64,000 bases of DNA, taken from NCBI RefSeq assembly GCF_043195105.1, contig NZ_JBAFWO010000002.1; one strand, given 5' to 3'. The position numbers were made by a program, and so were the translations under genes. Positions 32,309 through 39,877 of this stretch are shown piece by piece. Under the pieces are notes generated by a model. That model saw only the letters and a list, made by a program, of their open reading frames with translations, had not been told where the DNA came from and ran no database searches. Numbering within the stretch: position 1 is the stretch's first letter; every line of letters starts with the position of its first letter. Source of the DNA: NCEH01 sp002257205 (GTDB lineage Bacteria > Pseudomonadota > Alphaproteobacteria > Rhizobiales > Xanthobacteraceae).

Positions 32309-32533
32309 ATGTCTAGCAATCAGCCAGGGCCGGGCGAAGCCCCCCGCGCGGAGACCGAAACAAACCGTTACGGCGCCCATTCGGGCCAGTGGCGCGAGAT
32401 CGGGATCACGGCCGTTGCTGCCGCCGCCGCCGCTGCCCGTCTCGCCAGCGAGACCAAGGCCGCGACGCCGAAGAGCGCCGGAGAGCCCAACAAGGTCGTC
32501 ACCCTGCGCGATATCGACCACCTCGCGGCCTGA
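32309..32533 (+). CDS. small alanine-rich hypothetical protein
   Basis: A 74-residue ORF with a strong ribosome binding site (TAGGAGAGAG). The sequence is hydrophilic at both ends around an Ala-rich stretch (GITAVAAAAAAARLASETKAA) too short and polar to be sure of a membrane helix. It ends VVTLRDIDHLAA. It precedes corA by 107 bases, with no terminator seen, so co-transcription is possible. Function unknown. Confidence 0.6.
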   Translation: MSSNQPGPGEAPRAETETNRYGAHSGQWREIGITAVAAAAAAARLASETKAATPKSAGEPNKVVTLRDIDHLAA

Positions 32534-32640
32534 ACCGCGCGTTCCGGCCTGAGCCGCGCTTGCCAGCCCGTGCAGGGCCGCGCATGTATCGCCTGAAGCG
32601 GACGCCCGTGAGCCGCGTTCGCGAGCCGAGACGGTGAGAC

Positions 32641-33615
32641 ATGCTGGTGGCCTATTGCCTGGTTGACGGTGCGCTGAAGGCGCAGACCGTTCCACACGAT
32701 GGCGAGGTGCCGACGGATGCGCTGTGGCTGGATCTCGTGTCTCCTGCGGACCACGAGGACGAGCAGATCGAGCGCGCGGTGGGGGTCGAAATTCCCACCC
32801 GGGAAGAGATGCGCCAGATCGAGCCATCCAGCCGGCTCTATGTGGAAGGCGGCGCCGCTTACATGACGCTGTCGATCCTGTGCGGCGCCGATACCGAGGC
32901 GCCGTCGGTCGATCCGGTCACCTTCATCCTGGTCAAGGGGAAGCTGGTGACGGTGCGCTACGCCAATCCCAAGCCCTTCACGGTGCTCGCGACCCGGCTC
33001 AATAAGCTGTGCGCGCAGACCACCGGCGGGCAGATCATGATGGAACTCCTCGACACCATCGTGGATCGGGTGTCCGAGGTGCTGGAGCGGGCCGGCACGG
33101 ATATCGAGCGCCTGTCCAAGCGCGTGTTCGAGCGCGACACCGAGGGCGGCAACCGCACCCAGCGCTATCGCGCGATCCTGACCCATATCGGCCGCAAGGA
33201 GGGCTTGCTCTCCTATGCCAGGGAAAGTCTCGCCTCACTGTCGCGGGTGCTGGCCTTCATCGGCACCGAGGGCGATTCAAAGCCTCTCGGCCCGGACACC
33301 AAGAGCCAGATCAAGAGCATGACGCGCGACGTCGCGGGCCTCTCGGATTATGCCAATTTCCTCGGCAACAAGCTGCAATTCCTGCTGGACGGCACCATCG
33401 GCATGGTGGGGCTGGAGCAGAACAACATCATCAAGATTTTCGCCGTGCTCTCGGTGGTGCTGATGCCGCCCACCCTGATCGCCTCGATCTACGGCATGAA
33501 CTTCCAGCACATGCCAGAGCTTGCCGAGACCTATGGCTATCCGATCGCGCTGACCGCGATGGTGATCTCGTCGATCCTGCCCTACCTGTTTTTCAAATGG
33601 CGCCGCTGGCTATAG
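32641..33615 (+). CDS. corA: CorA family magnesium/cobalt transporter
   Basis: Pentameric inner-membrane divalent-cation channel. The 324-residue protein has the large N-terminal cytoplasmic domain, the long stalk helix and two C-terminal transmembrane helices. The first of these is followed by the selectivity motif YGMN (IASIYGMNFQHMPEL). The C-terminal FFKWRRWL is the usual short basic tail. The ATG at 32641 is preceded by gagacggtgaga. No magnesium-sensing leader was recognised in the 107 bases upstream. Confidence 0.94.
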   Translation: MLVAYCLVDGALKAQTVPHDGEVPTDALWLDLVSPADHEDEQIERAVGVEIPTREEMRQIEPSSRLYVEGGAAYMTLSILCGADTEAPSVDPVTFILVKGKLVTVRYANPKPFTVLATRLNKLCAQTTGGQIMMELLDTIVDRVSEVLERAGTDIERLSKRVFERDTEGGNRTQRYRAILTHIGRKEGLLSYARESLASLSRVLAFIGTEGDSKPLGPDTKSQIKSMTRDVAGLSDYANFLGNKLQFLLDGTIGMVGLEQNNIIKIFAVLSVVLMPPTLIASIYGMNFQHMPELAETYGYPIALTAMVISSILPYLFFKWRRWL

Positions 33616-33627
33616 CTGCCGCTCCGC

Positions 33628-34374
33628 TCACACGTTCTGCCCACCGTCGATGTGGATCTCGGCGCCGTTGAGATAGGACGAGGTTTCGGTACACAGCACA
33701 TAGATGATCTTCGCCACCTCGTCGGGCGTGCCGAGCCGCTGCAAGGGGATCTGCTCGACGATCTTGTCGGTGCCGGGGGAGAGAATGGCGGTATCGATCT
33801 CGCCCGGCGCGATGGCATTGACGCGGATGCCGCGCCGGCCGAAATCCACCGCCATCTCGCGCGTGAGCGCCGCCAGCGCGGCCTTGGAGGTTGAATAGGC
33901 CGCCCCCGCGAACGGGTGCACCCGCACGCCGGCGATGGAGGTGACGTTCACCACCGAGCCACGTGCGGCTTCCAACTGCTCCACCAGCCCGCGCGCCAGC
34001 ATGATGGGTGCGAAGAAATTCACCTGGAACACATGGGCCCAGGTCTCGCGCGTCGTGTCGAGCGAGCCGAGGCGCGCGCCGCCCGCGCCCTTGGGCGAGA
34101 TGCCGGCATTGTTCACCAGGGCGTGCAGTTCGCCGGCCGGCAGGCGGTTCTTGATTTCGGCGATGGCGGCTTCGGTGTTCTCCGGGTCGGAGAGGTCCAC
34201 CTGGATGTGGTCCTCCGGCCCGGCCGCCCAGGGGCATTGCTCGGGAAACGCGTGGCGCGAGCAGGTGATGACCCGCCAGCCGGCGCTGGAAAAGCGCTTC
34301 ACCGTCGCGTGGCCGATGCCGCGCGAGGCGCCGGTCAGCAGCATGATGCGTGGCGATTGGTTGCTGGCGGACAT
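33628..34374 (-). CDS. short-chain dehydrogenase/reductase
   Basis: NAD(P)-dependent oxidoreductase of 248 residues with the classical SDR motifs TGASRGIGHAT (cofactor), LVNNAGISPKG (structural NNAG), VNVTSIAG (catalytic Ser), YSTSKAALAALT (YxxxK) and INAIAPGEIDT. The Arg after GAS suggests some NADPH preference. The ATG at 34372-34374 follows GAGGAA. A different-frame overlapping ORF of similar length is a shadow. Substrate unknown. Convergent with corA, 12 bases apart. Confidence 0.9.
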   Translation of the reverse strand: MSASNQSPRIMLLTGASRGIGHATVKRFSSAGWRVITCSRHAFPEQCPWAAGPEDHIQVDLSDPENTEAAIAEIKNRLPAGELHALVNNAGISPKGAGGARLGSLDTTRETWAHVFQVNFFAPIMLARGLVEQLEAARGSVVNVTSIAGVRVHPFAGAAYSTSKAALAALTREMAVDFGRRGIRVNAIAPGEIDTAILSPGTDKIVEQIPLQRLGTPDEVAKIIYVLCTETSSYLNGAEIHIDGGQNV

Positions 34375-34492
34375 GGATTCCTCGAAACGTAAAGCCGTGT
34401 GGCGCGCCCGGCGCCTTCTCCCGGCAGGCAGCACGGGCGGGAGGCGGGGTCAAGCGCGGCGGCCCGCGTCCCCGCATCGCGGCCTGCCCGCC

Positions 34493-35131
34493 TCAGGGAT
34501 AGAGACGCGTGCGGGTCCAGTCGCCCTCCGGCTCCGGGCGGCGGAACACGATGCGGTCATGCAGGCGGAACGGGCGATCGTGCCAGAATTCGATCGCCAC
34601 GGGCACGATGCGGAAGCCGGTCCAGTGGGGCGGGCGCGGCACGGAGCCGAGGGCGTATTTCGCCGTGGTCGCGGCCACCGCCGCCTCGAAGGCGAAACGC
34701 CCCTCCAGCGGCTGCGACTGCTGGCTGGCCCAGGCGCCGATCTGGGACAGGCGCGGACGAGTGGCGAAATAGACGTCCGCTTCCGTATCGGTGACCTGCT
34801 CCACCGGGCCGCGCACCCGCACCTGCCGGCGCAGCGACTTCCAGTGAAACACGAGCGCCGCCTTGGGGGTGTCGGCAAGCTCGCGGCCCTTGGCGCTCAT
34901 CGTATTGGTGAAGAAAACGAAGCCGCGCGCATCGAGGCCCTTCAACAGCACCATGCGGGCATCCGGCAGGCCGTCCCGGTCCACGGTTGCGAGGGTCATG
35001 GCGTTGGGATCGTTGGGTTCGGTGCGCCCGGCCTCGTCGAGCCATTCGGCAAACAGGCGAAAAGGCTCGGGACTCTGCGTGAAATCACCGCCTGTTAAGG
35101 GGTTTGCGGCTTCCATAGGCGAATCGGACAT
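34493..35131 (-). CDS. pdxH: pyridoxamine 5'-phosphate oxidase
   Basis: FMN-dependent enzyme making pyridoxal 5'-phosphate. The 212-residue protein has the typical core: DPNAMTLATVDRDGLPDARMVLLKGLDARGFVFFTN (FMN and PLP binding), RVRGPVEQV, and the C-terminal EFWHDRPFRLHDRIVFRR with the ending WTRTRLYP. The start at 35129-35131 is 17 bases from the divergent lipoprotein start, so their promoters must overlap the coding ends. Confidence 0.95.
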   Translation of the reverse strand: MSDSPMEAANPLTGGDFTQSPEPFRLFAEWLDEAGRTEPNDPNAMTLATVDRDGLPDARMVLLKGLDARGFVFFTNTMSAKGRELADTPKAALVFHWKSLRRQVRVRGPVEQVTDTEADVYFATRPRLSQIGAWASQQSQPLEGRFAFEAAVAATTAKYALGSVPRPPHWTGFRIVPVAIEFWHDRPFRLHDRIVFRRPEPEGDWTRTRLYP

Positions 35132-35148
35132 GGCTGGGAGCCCTTCCC

Positions 35149-35655
35149 GTGTGGCGTCATTATGAAACGGCGGACCAAGGCGACGCAGAGACCGCCTTAT
35201 ATAGGGCGATCGCCCGGCGCCGCACAGTCGTCCGGCCATTGGTCGCAGGGGCGCTTTTGTGCACCGCGCTGGCGCTGTCCGGGTGCGGCTCTCTGCTGGG
35301 CATGTCGGATGACGATCAATTGGTGACAGGCTCGCTGAAACCCCAGCCGGTGGCGCTCTCCATGCCCGTAGGGGAGGCGCCGCAGGGCATCGCCTCCACG
35401 GATTGGGTCCAAGCGAAGGTCGCGCTCGACCAGGCGCTGAAATCGCGCGATGCTGGCGCAAGCATGCCGTGGCAGAACACCATCACCGGCGCGCGCGGGA
35501 CCTCCACGCCGCTGGGCGCGTTGAAGGACAACGGGTGCCGCGACTTCCGGATCGGCGTCGTCGACAGCACGGGCGAACATTGGGTGCAGGGCGAAGCCTG
35601 CCGTGATGGCAAGGCAACCACCCTGTCGCAGGTGCGAGTCCTTGGACGGGCTTGA
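35149..35655 (+). CDS. RT0821/Lpp0805-type outer-membrane lipoprotein
   Basis: A 168-residue lipoprotein with a GTG start, basic N-region (RRRTVVRPL), hydrophobic core and lipobox ALSGC. The mature domain (WQNTITGARGTSTPLG, GCRDFRIGVVDSTGEHWVQGEACRDG) is the small surface-antigen domain common in alphaproteobacteria, often next to pdxH and a dnaJ-like gene as here. Function unknown. The start is uncertain because the long N-region before the signal is unusual and a TATATA-like element lies at 35196-35201, inside it. Confidence 0.8.
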   Translation: MWRHYETADQGDAETALYRAIARRRTVVRPLVAGALLCTALALSGCGSLLGMSDDDQLVTGSLKPQPVALSMPVGEAPQGIASTDWVQAKVALDQALKSRDAGASMPWQNTITGARGTSTPLGALKDNGCRDFRIGVVDSTGEHWVQGEACRDGKATTLSQVRVLGRA

Positions 35656-35737
35656 GCCCCGCTGTTGAAATAGGGCACCCTGTTCCCACATGAAGGGCGA
35701 GGTCGGCCGGAAAGCGCCGACCCTGAGGTGAATTTGC

Positions 35738-36691
35738 ATGCGTGATCCATACGACGTCCTCGGCGTTGCCAAGAACGCCGACGAAGCGGAGATCAAGCGC
35801 GCCTATCGGCGGCTGGCGAAGAAGCTGCATCCCGACGCCAACCAGGGCGACCCGAAGGCGCAGGACCGCTTTGCCGAGCTGAATACGGCCCATGAGATTC
35901 TGGCCGACGCCGAAAAGCGGGGCCAGTTCGACCGGGGCGAGATCGATGCGGACGGCAAGCCACGCGCCCCGGATTTCTCCGGTTTCGGCGGCGGGCGCGG
36001 CCGGCCCGGTCCGGGCGGCTTTTCCGGCTTCGACGGCGACACGATTTTCGAGAGTTTTTCCTTCGGCCCCGAGGGGGTGCGACGTAATCCCCGGCGCGGC
36101 CCCGACCTGGGCGAGGATCTTGGCGATATGTTCGGGTTCGGCCGCCAGCGGCGCGGAACGCGTGGCGGCATGCCGGAGCCGGGCGCCGATATCGAGCTGA
36201 CCTTGCCGGTCAGCTTCGAGGAGGCGACCCATGGCGCTGGAAAGCGGGTGCAATTGCCTAGCGGCAAGCAGGTGGAGGTGAAGATCGCCGCCGGCACGCT
36301 GGAAGGCCACCGCATGCGCCTGAAGGGGCAGGGGGAGCCGAGCCCGCTCGGCGGTCCGCCGGGCGATGCCTTCGTCACCATCAGCTACGCTCCGCACGAG
36401 AAGTTCAAGCGCGAGGACTTCGACCTGCGCTATGAGGCCGACGTGACGCTTCCTGATGCCGTGCTGGGTGCCAAGGTGCGCGTGCCGACGCTGACAGGGG
36501 CCGTGGACCTGAACATTCCCGCCTGGACCTCAGGCGGGCGCACCTTCCGGCTGCGCGGCAAGGGGCTTCCCAAGGCCTCCGGTGGACACGGCGATCTGCT
36601 GGTGAGCGCCAATCTGGTGCTGCCGGCCGACCACGACCCGGAGCTTGAAGCGCTGATGCGCAAGATGCGCGCGGTCGCCGAGGAAAAATGA
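35738..36691 (+). CDS. DnaJ-like co-chaperone without zinc finger (CbpA type)
   Basis: Stimulates DnaK ATPase activity. The 317-residue protein has an N-terminal J domain with the HPD motif at residues 31-33, a Gly/Phe-rich linker (GFGGGRGRPGPGGFSGFDGD) and a two-part C-terminal substrate-binding domain (GADIELTLPVSFEEATHGAGKRVQLPSG onward). There is no CxxCxGxG zinc region, so this is a class B J-protein rather than DnaJ itself. It lies after the RT0821-type lipoprotein gene with an 82-base gap. Confidence 0.93.
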   Translation: MRDPYDVLGVAKNADEAEIKRAYRRLAKKLHPDANQGDPKAQDRFAELNTAHEILADAEKRGQFDRGEIDADGKPRAPDFSGFGGGRGRPGPGGFSGFDGDTIFESFSFGPEGVRRNPRRGPDLGEDLGDMFGFGRQRRGTRGGMPEPGADIELTLPVSFEEATHGAGKRVQLPSGKQVEVKIAAGTLEGHRMRLKGQGEPSPLGGPPGDAFVTISYAPHEKFKREDFDLRYEADVTLPDAVLGAKVRVPTLTGAVDLNIPAWTSGGRTFRLRGKGLPKASGGHGDLLVSANLVLPADHDPELEALMRKMRAVAEEK

Positions 36692-36892
36692 CGCCGCGCC
36701 CGGCGGCGGCGCGTCCGCGTCGTTGCGGGTCGCGCCCTGAGCCTCGTGCCCTGAGCGCCGCGTCGGTGCGTCGCGCCTTGCTGTTGAAGCCGTGGTTGGC
36801 CCATCCCTGTGCTGCGACCTCATTTGCCGCCGGCGCCAAGTGCCGCGCGGCGTGCCGCGTCATGGGCGCACGCGCCTTAGAAAGAGCAGCAC

Positions 36893-37314
36893 ATGATGGC
36901 TCGCATGGTACGGATATGCACGGCGAGCCTCGTGGTCGGCGCGTTTGCACTGCCCGGCGCGGGCCTCTGCCCAGTCCACGTCGGCGCCCGCCAGTCACGA
37001 TGACACCATGCCCACGGCAATGCCAGAGCCTGCCGCTTCCCCGGCGGCTCCCAGCGCTTCCCCGGCCACTGCGGCGCTCCAGGCGCAGAACGCCAAGATG
37101 CATGCCGACATGGCCATCGCTTATACGGGCGATGCCGACGTCGATTTCGTGCGCGGCATGATCGCTTATCACCAGGGGGGCCATCGACATGGCGAAGGTG
37201 GAGCTGAGCTAGGGTACGGACCCGCAGGTCCGCAAGCTGGCCGAGGGGATCATCGTGGCGCAGGAGCAGGAAATCGCCGAGATGCGCAAATGGCTCGCCG
37301 CCAAGGGGCGATGA
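36893..37314 (+). pseudogene. decayed DUF305 family exported protein gene
   Basis: The DUF305 protein can be read only across three frames. Frame 1 encodes a signal-like start (MMARMVRICTASLVVGAFALPGAG). A one-base gain near 36961-36963 shifts into the frame of ASAQSTSAPASHDD and MHADMAIAYTGDADVDFVRGMIAYHQG. A second one-base gain in the G-run 37175-37180 shifts into IDMAKVEL, and TAG at 37210-37212 interrupts before GTDPQVRKLAEGIIVAQEQEIAEMRKWLAAKGR. Both shifts lie in G-runs, so sequencing error is possible for those, but the stop codon is a separate lesion. Intact family members are periplasmic, His/Met-containing and linked to metal handling. Confidence 0.8.
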
Positions 37315-37366
37315 GATCCACGGCGGGAAGCGCTTAAGACATGCTTCGAAGCAGGACGCGAAAATG

Positions 37367-37397
37367 AAAAAGGCCTCGCCGCCGGCGAGGCCTTTTT
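37367..37397. terminator. bidirectional intrinsic terminator after ctrA
   Basis: Stem AAAAAGGCCTCGCC / GGCGAGGCCTTTTT (14 bp, loop GCC), 25 bases past the ctrA stop on the minus strand. It can also stop transcription from the DUF305 remnant. Confidence 0.9.
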
Positions 37398-37421
37398 GTC
37401 GGATGGCTGATCCGGCGTGGG

Positions 37422-38123
37422 TCAGACCGCGATGCGGTCGGCACCGGCCACGGGTTCGCGCAGAACATAGCCGCGACCCCAGACGGTCTCGATGTAGTTC
37501 TTGCCCGCCGAGGCGTTCGCGAGCTTCTTGCGCAGCTTGCAGATGAACACGTCGATGATCTTCAGCTCGGGCTCGTCCATGCCGCCGTAGAGATGGTTCA
37601 GGAACATCTCCTTGGTGAGCGTGGTGCCCTTGCGGAGCGAGAGCAGCTCCAGCATTTGGTATTCCTTGCCGGTCAGATGGACCCGCGCGCCTTCCACTTC
37701 CACCGTCTTGGTGTCGAGGTTGACGATCAGGTCCCCGGTCTGGATCACCGACTGGGCATGGCCCTTGGAGCGGCGCACGATGGCGTGGATGCGCGCCACC
37801 ATCTCGTCCTTGTGGAACGGCTTGGTGAGATAATCATCGGCGCCGAAGCCGAAGCCCTTCACCTTGTCCTCGGTGCCGGCGAGGCCGGAGAGGATGAGGA
37901 TGGGGGTTTTCACCTTGGCGACGCGCAGGTTGCGCAGCACCTCGAAGCCCGACATATCCGGAAGGTTTATGTCGAGCAGGATGATGTCGTATTCATAGAC
38001 CTTACCCAGGTCGATGCCTTCTTCACCGAGATCCGTCGTGTAGACATTAAAGCTCTCGGACTTCAGCATCAGCTCGATGCTTTGGGCCGTCGCACTGTCG
38101 TCCTCGATGAGCAAGACGCGCAT
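37422..38123 (-). CDS. ctrA: cell-cycle response regulator CtrA
   Basis: Master regulator of DNA replication, division and motility in alphaproteobacteria. The 233-residue protein has an N-terminal receiver domain with phosphoacceptor D51 (IILLDINLPDMSGFEVLRNLR), the acidic patch EDD at 7-9 and a conserved Lys (TKPFHKDEM). The OmpR-type winged helix follows (VHLTGKEYQMLELLSLRKGTTLTKEMFLNHLYGG, IIDVFICKLRKKL). The C-terminus ends in AGADRIAV, the Ala-rich/hydrophobic type usually needed for ClpXP degradation. GGAAGGGG precedes the ATG. The upstream region holds six GANTC sites, consistent with CcrM-dependent control. Confidence 0.96.
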   Translation of the reverse strand: MRVLLIEDDSATAQSIELMLKSESFNVYTTDLGEEGIDLGKVYEYDIILLDINLPDMSGFEVLRNLRVAKVKTPILILSGLAGTEDKVKGFGFGADDYLTKPFHKDEMVARIHAIVRRSKGHAQSVIQTGDLIVNLDTKTVEVEGARVHLTGKEYQMLELLSLRKGTTLTKEMFLNHLYGGMDEPELKIIDVFICKLRKKLANASAGKNYIETVWGRGYVLREPVAGADRIAV

Positions 38124-38191
38124 GGCAATCCCCTTCCTCGCAACAACCCGAAAAGCGGCGTGCCGCCCTTGGTGTGCTCAGCCGACAGTGT

Positions 38192-38320
38192 GATTCGCGA
38201 TACGTGTGATGAATCGATACCCGATACCGATTCATCTGGACAAGAGTCCTTCGAAAAAACTTTGTGCATGAATGCGAAGACTGACTCTCCGCACGCCGCT
38301 AAAGTTGTTTCGGCCGACTC
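38192..38320. promoter_or_regulatory. cluster of six CcrM (GANTC) sites upstream of ctrA
   Basis: GANTC occurs at 38192-38196, 38211-38215, 38229-38233, 38244-38248, 38283-38287 and 38316-38320, all within 129 bases and 69-197 bases upstream of the ctrA start. Random expectation is below one. Methylation state changes after replication fork passage, a known timing device for ctrA transcription. Confidence 0.75.
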
Positions 38321-38410
38321 GGCCTGTATCTCCACACCATCTCCCGAGCCTCGGGAGCGTCGGGTAAGGGGCTTTTTCGAAGCGCCCTCATCCGAACCGT
38401 GGAGGCATCA

Positions 38411-38426
38411 TTAACGAAGTCGGTAA
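38411..38426. promoter_or_regulatory. weak CtrA-box-like element between ctrA and fliJ
   Basis: TTAACGAAGTCGGTAA has the outer halves TTAA and GTAA (the reverse of TTAC), close to but not matching the consensus TTAA-N7-TTAA. It lies between divergent ctrA and fliJ, both usual CtrA targets. Spacing and one half-site are imperfect, so this is tentative. Confidence 0.3.
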
Positions 38427-38578
38427 ACGATTGGTTTCCGTCCCGCGAGGTTAAGCGATTTTCCTGGCCAAAGCGGCGGGGCGGTAAGGAAAGGGCAAGA
38501 GGTCGGCGTCATTGTGGCTCTGGAAGCGCCGGGAACTTGGCCGCCGCGTTCATTTGTGCCTTCGGAGTATCGCGTTCC

Positions 38579-38974
38579 ATGAAGTCGCGTGAACCCCTGA
38601 TCCGCGCCAAGCGGTTCAAGATCGAGGATGCGCGTCGGCGCATCGTGCGGATAGATGCCATGATCGCCGAGTTCGACCGCATGGCGGCCGATCTCGATCG
38701 CGACATCGCGGGAGAGGAGGAGCGGTCGGGCATTTCCGATCCGCGCCATTTTGCCTATTCCCCACTCGCCGCCGCGGCCCGCCAGCGGCGCGACAATCTC
38801 TCCCGCTCCGCCCAGGATCTGCGCACCCAGCGCGACGAGGCGGAGGGCGCCCTTGCGGACGCCGAGGCCCAGCTTCAGATGGAAGAGGCCGCCAGCGAGC
38901 GCGAACGCGTGAGCGAGGCGGAAGCGCTGGAGCGTCGCATCGGCTGGCGCATGGGCGAGCCGGCCCGGGCCTGA
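38579..38974 (+). CDS. fliJ: flagellar export protein FliJ-like
   Basis: A 131-residue, almost entirely helical protein with long coiled-coil potential: MKSREPLIRAKRFKIEDARRRIVRIDAMIAEFDRMAADLDRDIAGEEERSGISDPRHFAYSPLA. This sequence type and its place beside ctrA match the FliJ orthologues of Hyphomicrobiales, which couple the flagellar ATPase to the export gate. The ATG at 38579 follows GGAG. No other flagellar gene lies in the window, a common scattered arrangement. Confidence 0.8.
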   Translation: MKSREPLIRAKRFKIEDARRRIVRIDAMIAEFDRMAADLDRDIAGEEERSGISDPRHFAYSPLAAAARQRRDNLSRSAQDLRTQRDEAEGALADAEAQLQMEEAASERERVSEAEALERRIGWRMGEPARA

Positions 38975-39268
38975 GGGCCTTGCCCGAGGGCTTGGCGTGA
39001 GGGTTTCGCGGGTGCCGGCCGGCGTCCACGCCCTGTGAGGTTCCGTACAAAAAGGACGTAGTTTCAACTTCTTGCCTGCGAAAGGGCCAGAAGGGCTTCA
39101 CCTTTGGCGGGTCTTGATTTAGCCTCATTTCCTTGGGGTGCGGCGCTTCCGCCGCGCGCGGGCCTGGCGGCGAAAATGTATTTTTCCGCAAAGCCTTGCG
39201 GCCGTTTTTTAGAGTGAGAGTTTAAGTCTCGCTTTTCAGCGGTTCCCGTGTGCGGGATCAGGACGGTC

Positions 39269-39877
39269 GTGGCGAATTCGGATGTGCTGAGCGATCTTGT
39301 GATCGCGGTTTCCCACGGGGATCGCGACGCCTTCCAGATTCTCTATGCCCGCACCAGCCCGCGCTTCTATGGCGTCGCCCTGCGCCTGCTGCGCCACCGC
39401 GATCGCGCCAGGGCCGCGCTGAAGGCCGCCTATCTCGCAATCTGGAACGAGGCGCGCACCTTGCGCCCGTCGCTGGACGCGGCTCCGCAGGGGGACGATG
39501 CGCCTTCCGATGGTCCGGCGGCCGAGACCCTGCGCGATGTCATCGGCGATCCCTTGTGCTGGATGGTCGCGCATGTGCGGCGCACGGCGCTCGATCTCGC
39601 CCGTGAGCAGGCGAGCGACGACGGCTCGGTGTTCGAGCCGTTCGCGGCCGAGGAGGCGGCGGACGATCCCCTGGCCAGCGAAGTGCGCAGCCGCGAACTG
39701 CTCGAACTGCTCGGCTGCCTCGGCCAGCTTTCGGAGGAGCGCCGCCGGATGGTCCTGCTGGCCTATTATGACGGCTGGACCCGCGACGCGCTCTCCGTCT
39801 ATTTCGACGCGCCGGTCCACGGCATCAACAGCTGGTTGCGGCGGAGCGTCGGCGAGATCGACGCGGTCCTGCAATGA
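39269..39877 (+). CDS. ECF-type RNA polymerase sigma factor
   Basis: Alternative sigma factor of 202 residues. Sigma-2 region: ISHGDRDAFQILYARTSPRFYGVALRLLRHRDRARAALKAAYLAIWNEA. Sigma-4: ELLGCLGQLSEERRRMVLLAYYDGWTRDALSVYFDAPVHGINSWLRRSVGEIDAVL. A linker of about 45 residues lies between. GTG at 39269 is preferred because AGGAC lies 5 bases before it; GTG 39248 is an alternative. The stop overlaps the anti-sigma gene by 4 bases, fixing the pair as one operon. ECF operons are normally self-activated, but I could not assign the promoter. Confidence 0.9.
   Translation: MANSDVLSDLVIAVSHGDRDAFQILYARTSPRFYGVALRLLRHRDRARAALKAAYLAIWNEARTLRPSLDAAPQGDDAPSDGPAAETLRDVIGDPLCWMVAHVRRTALDLAREQASDDGSVFEPFAAEEAADDPLASEVRSRELLELLGCLGQLSEERRRMVLLAYYDGWTRDALSVYFDAPVHGINSWLRRSVGEIDAVLQ

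Noticed and set aside
33593..34477. A 294-codon frame on the same strand as the SDR gene
   Set aside because: Out-of-frame shadow; the SDR motifs (GASRGIG, YSTSK) are in the 33628-34374 frame.
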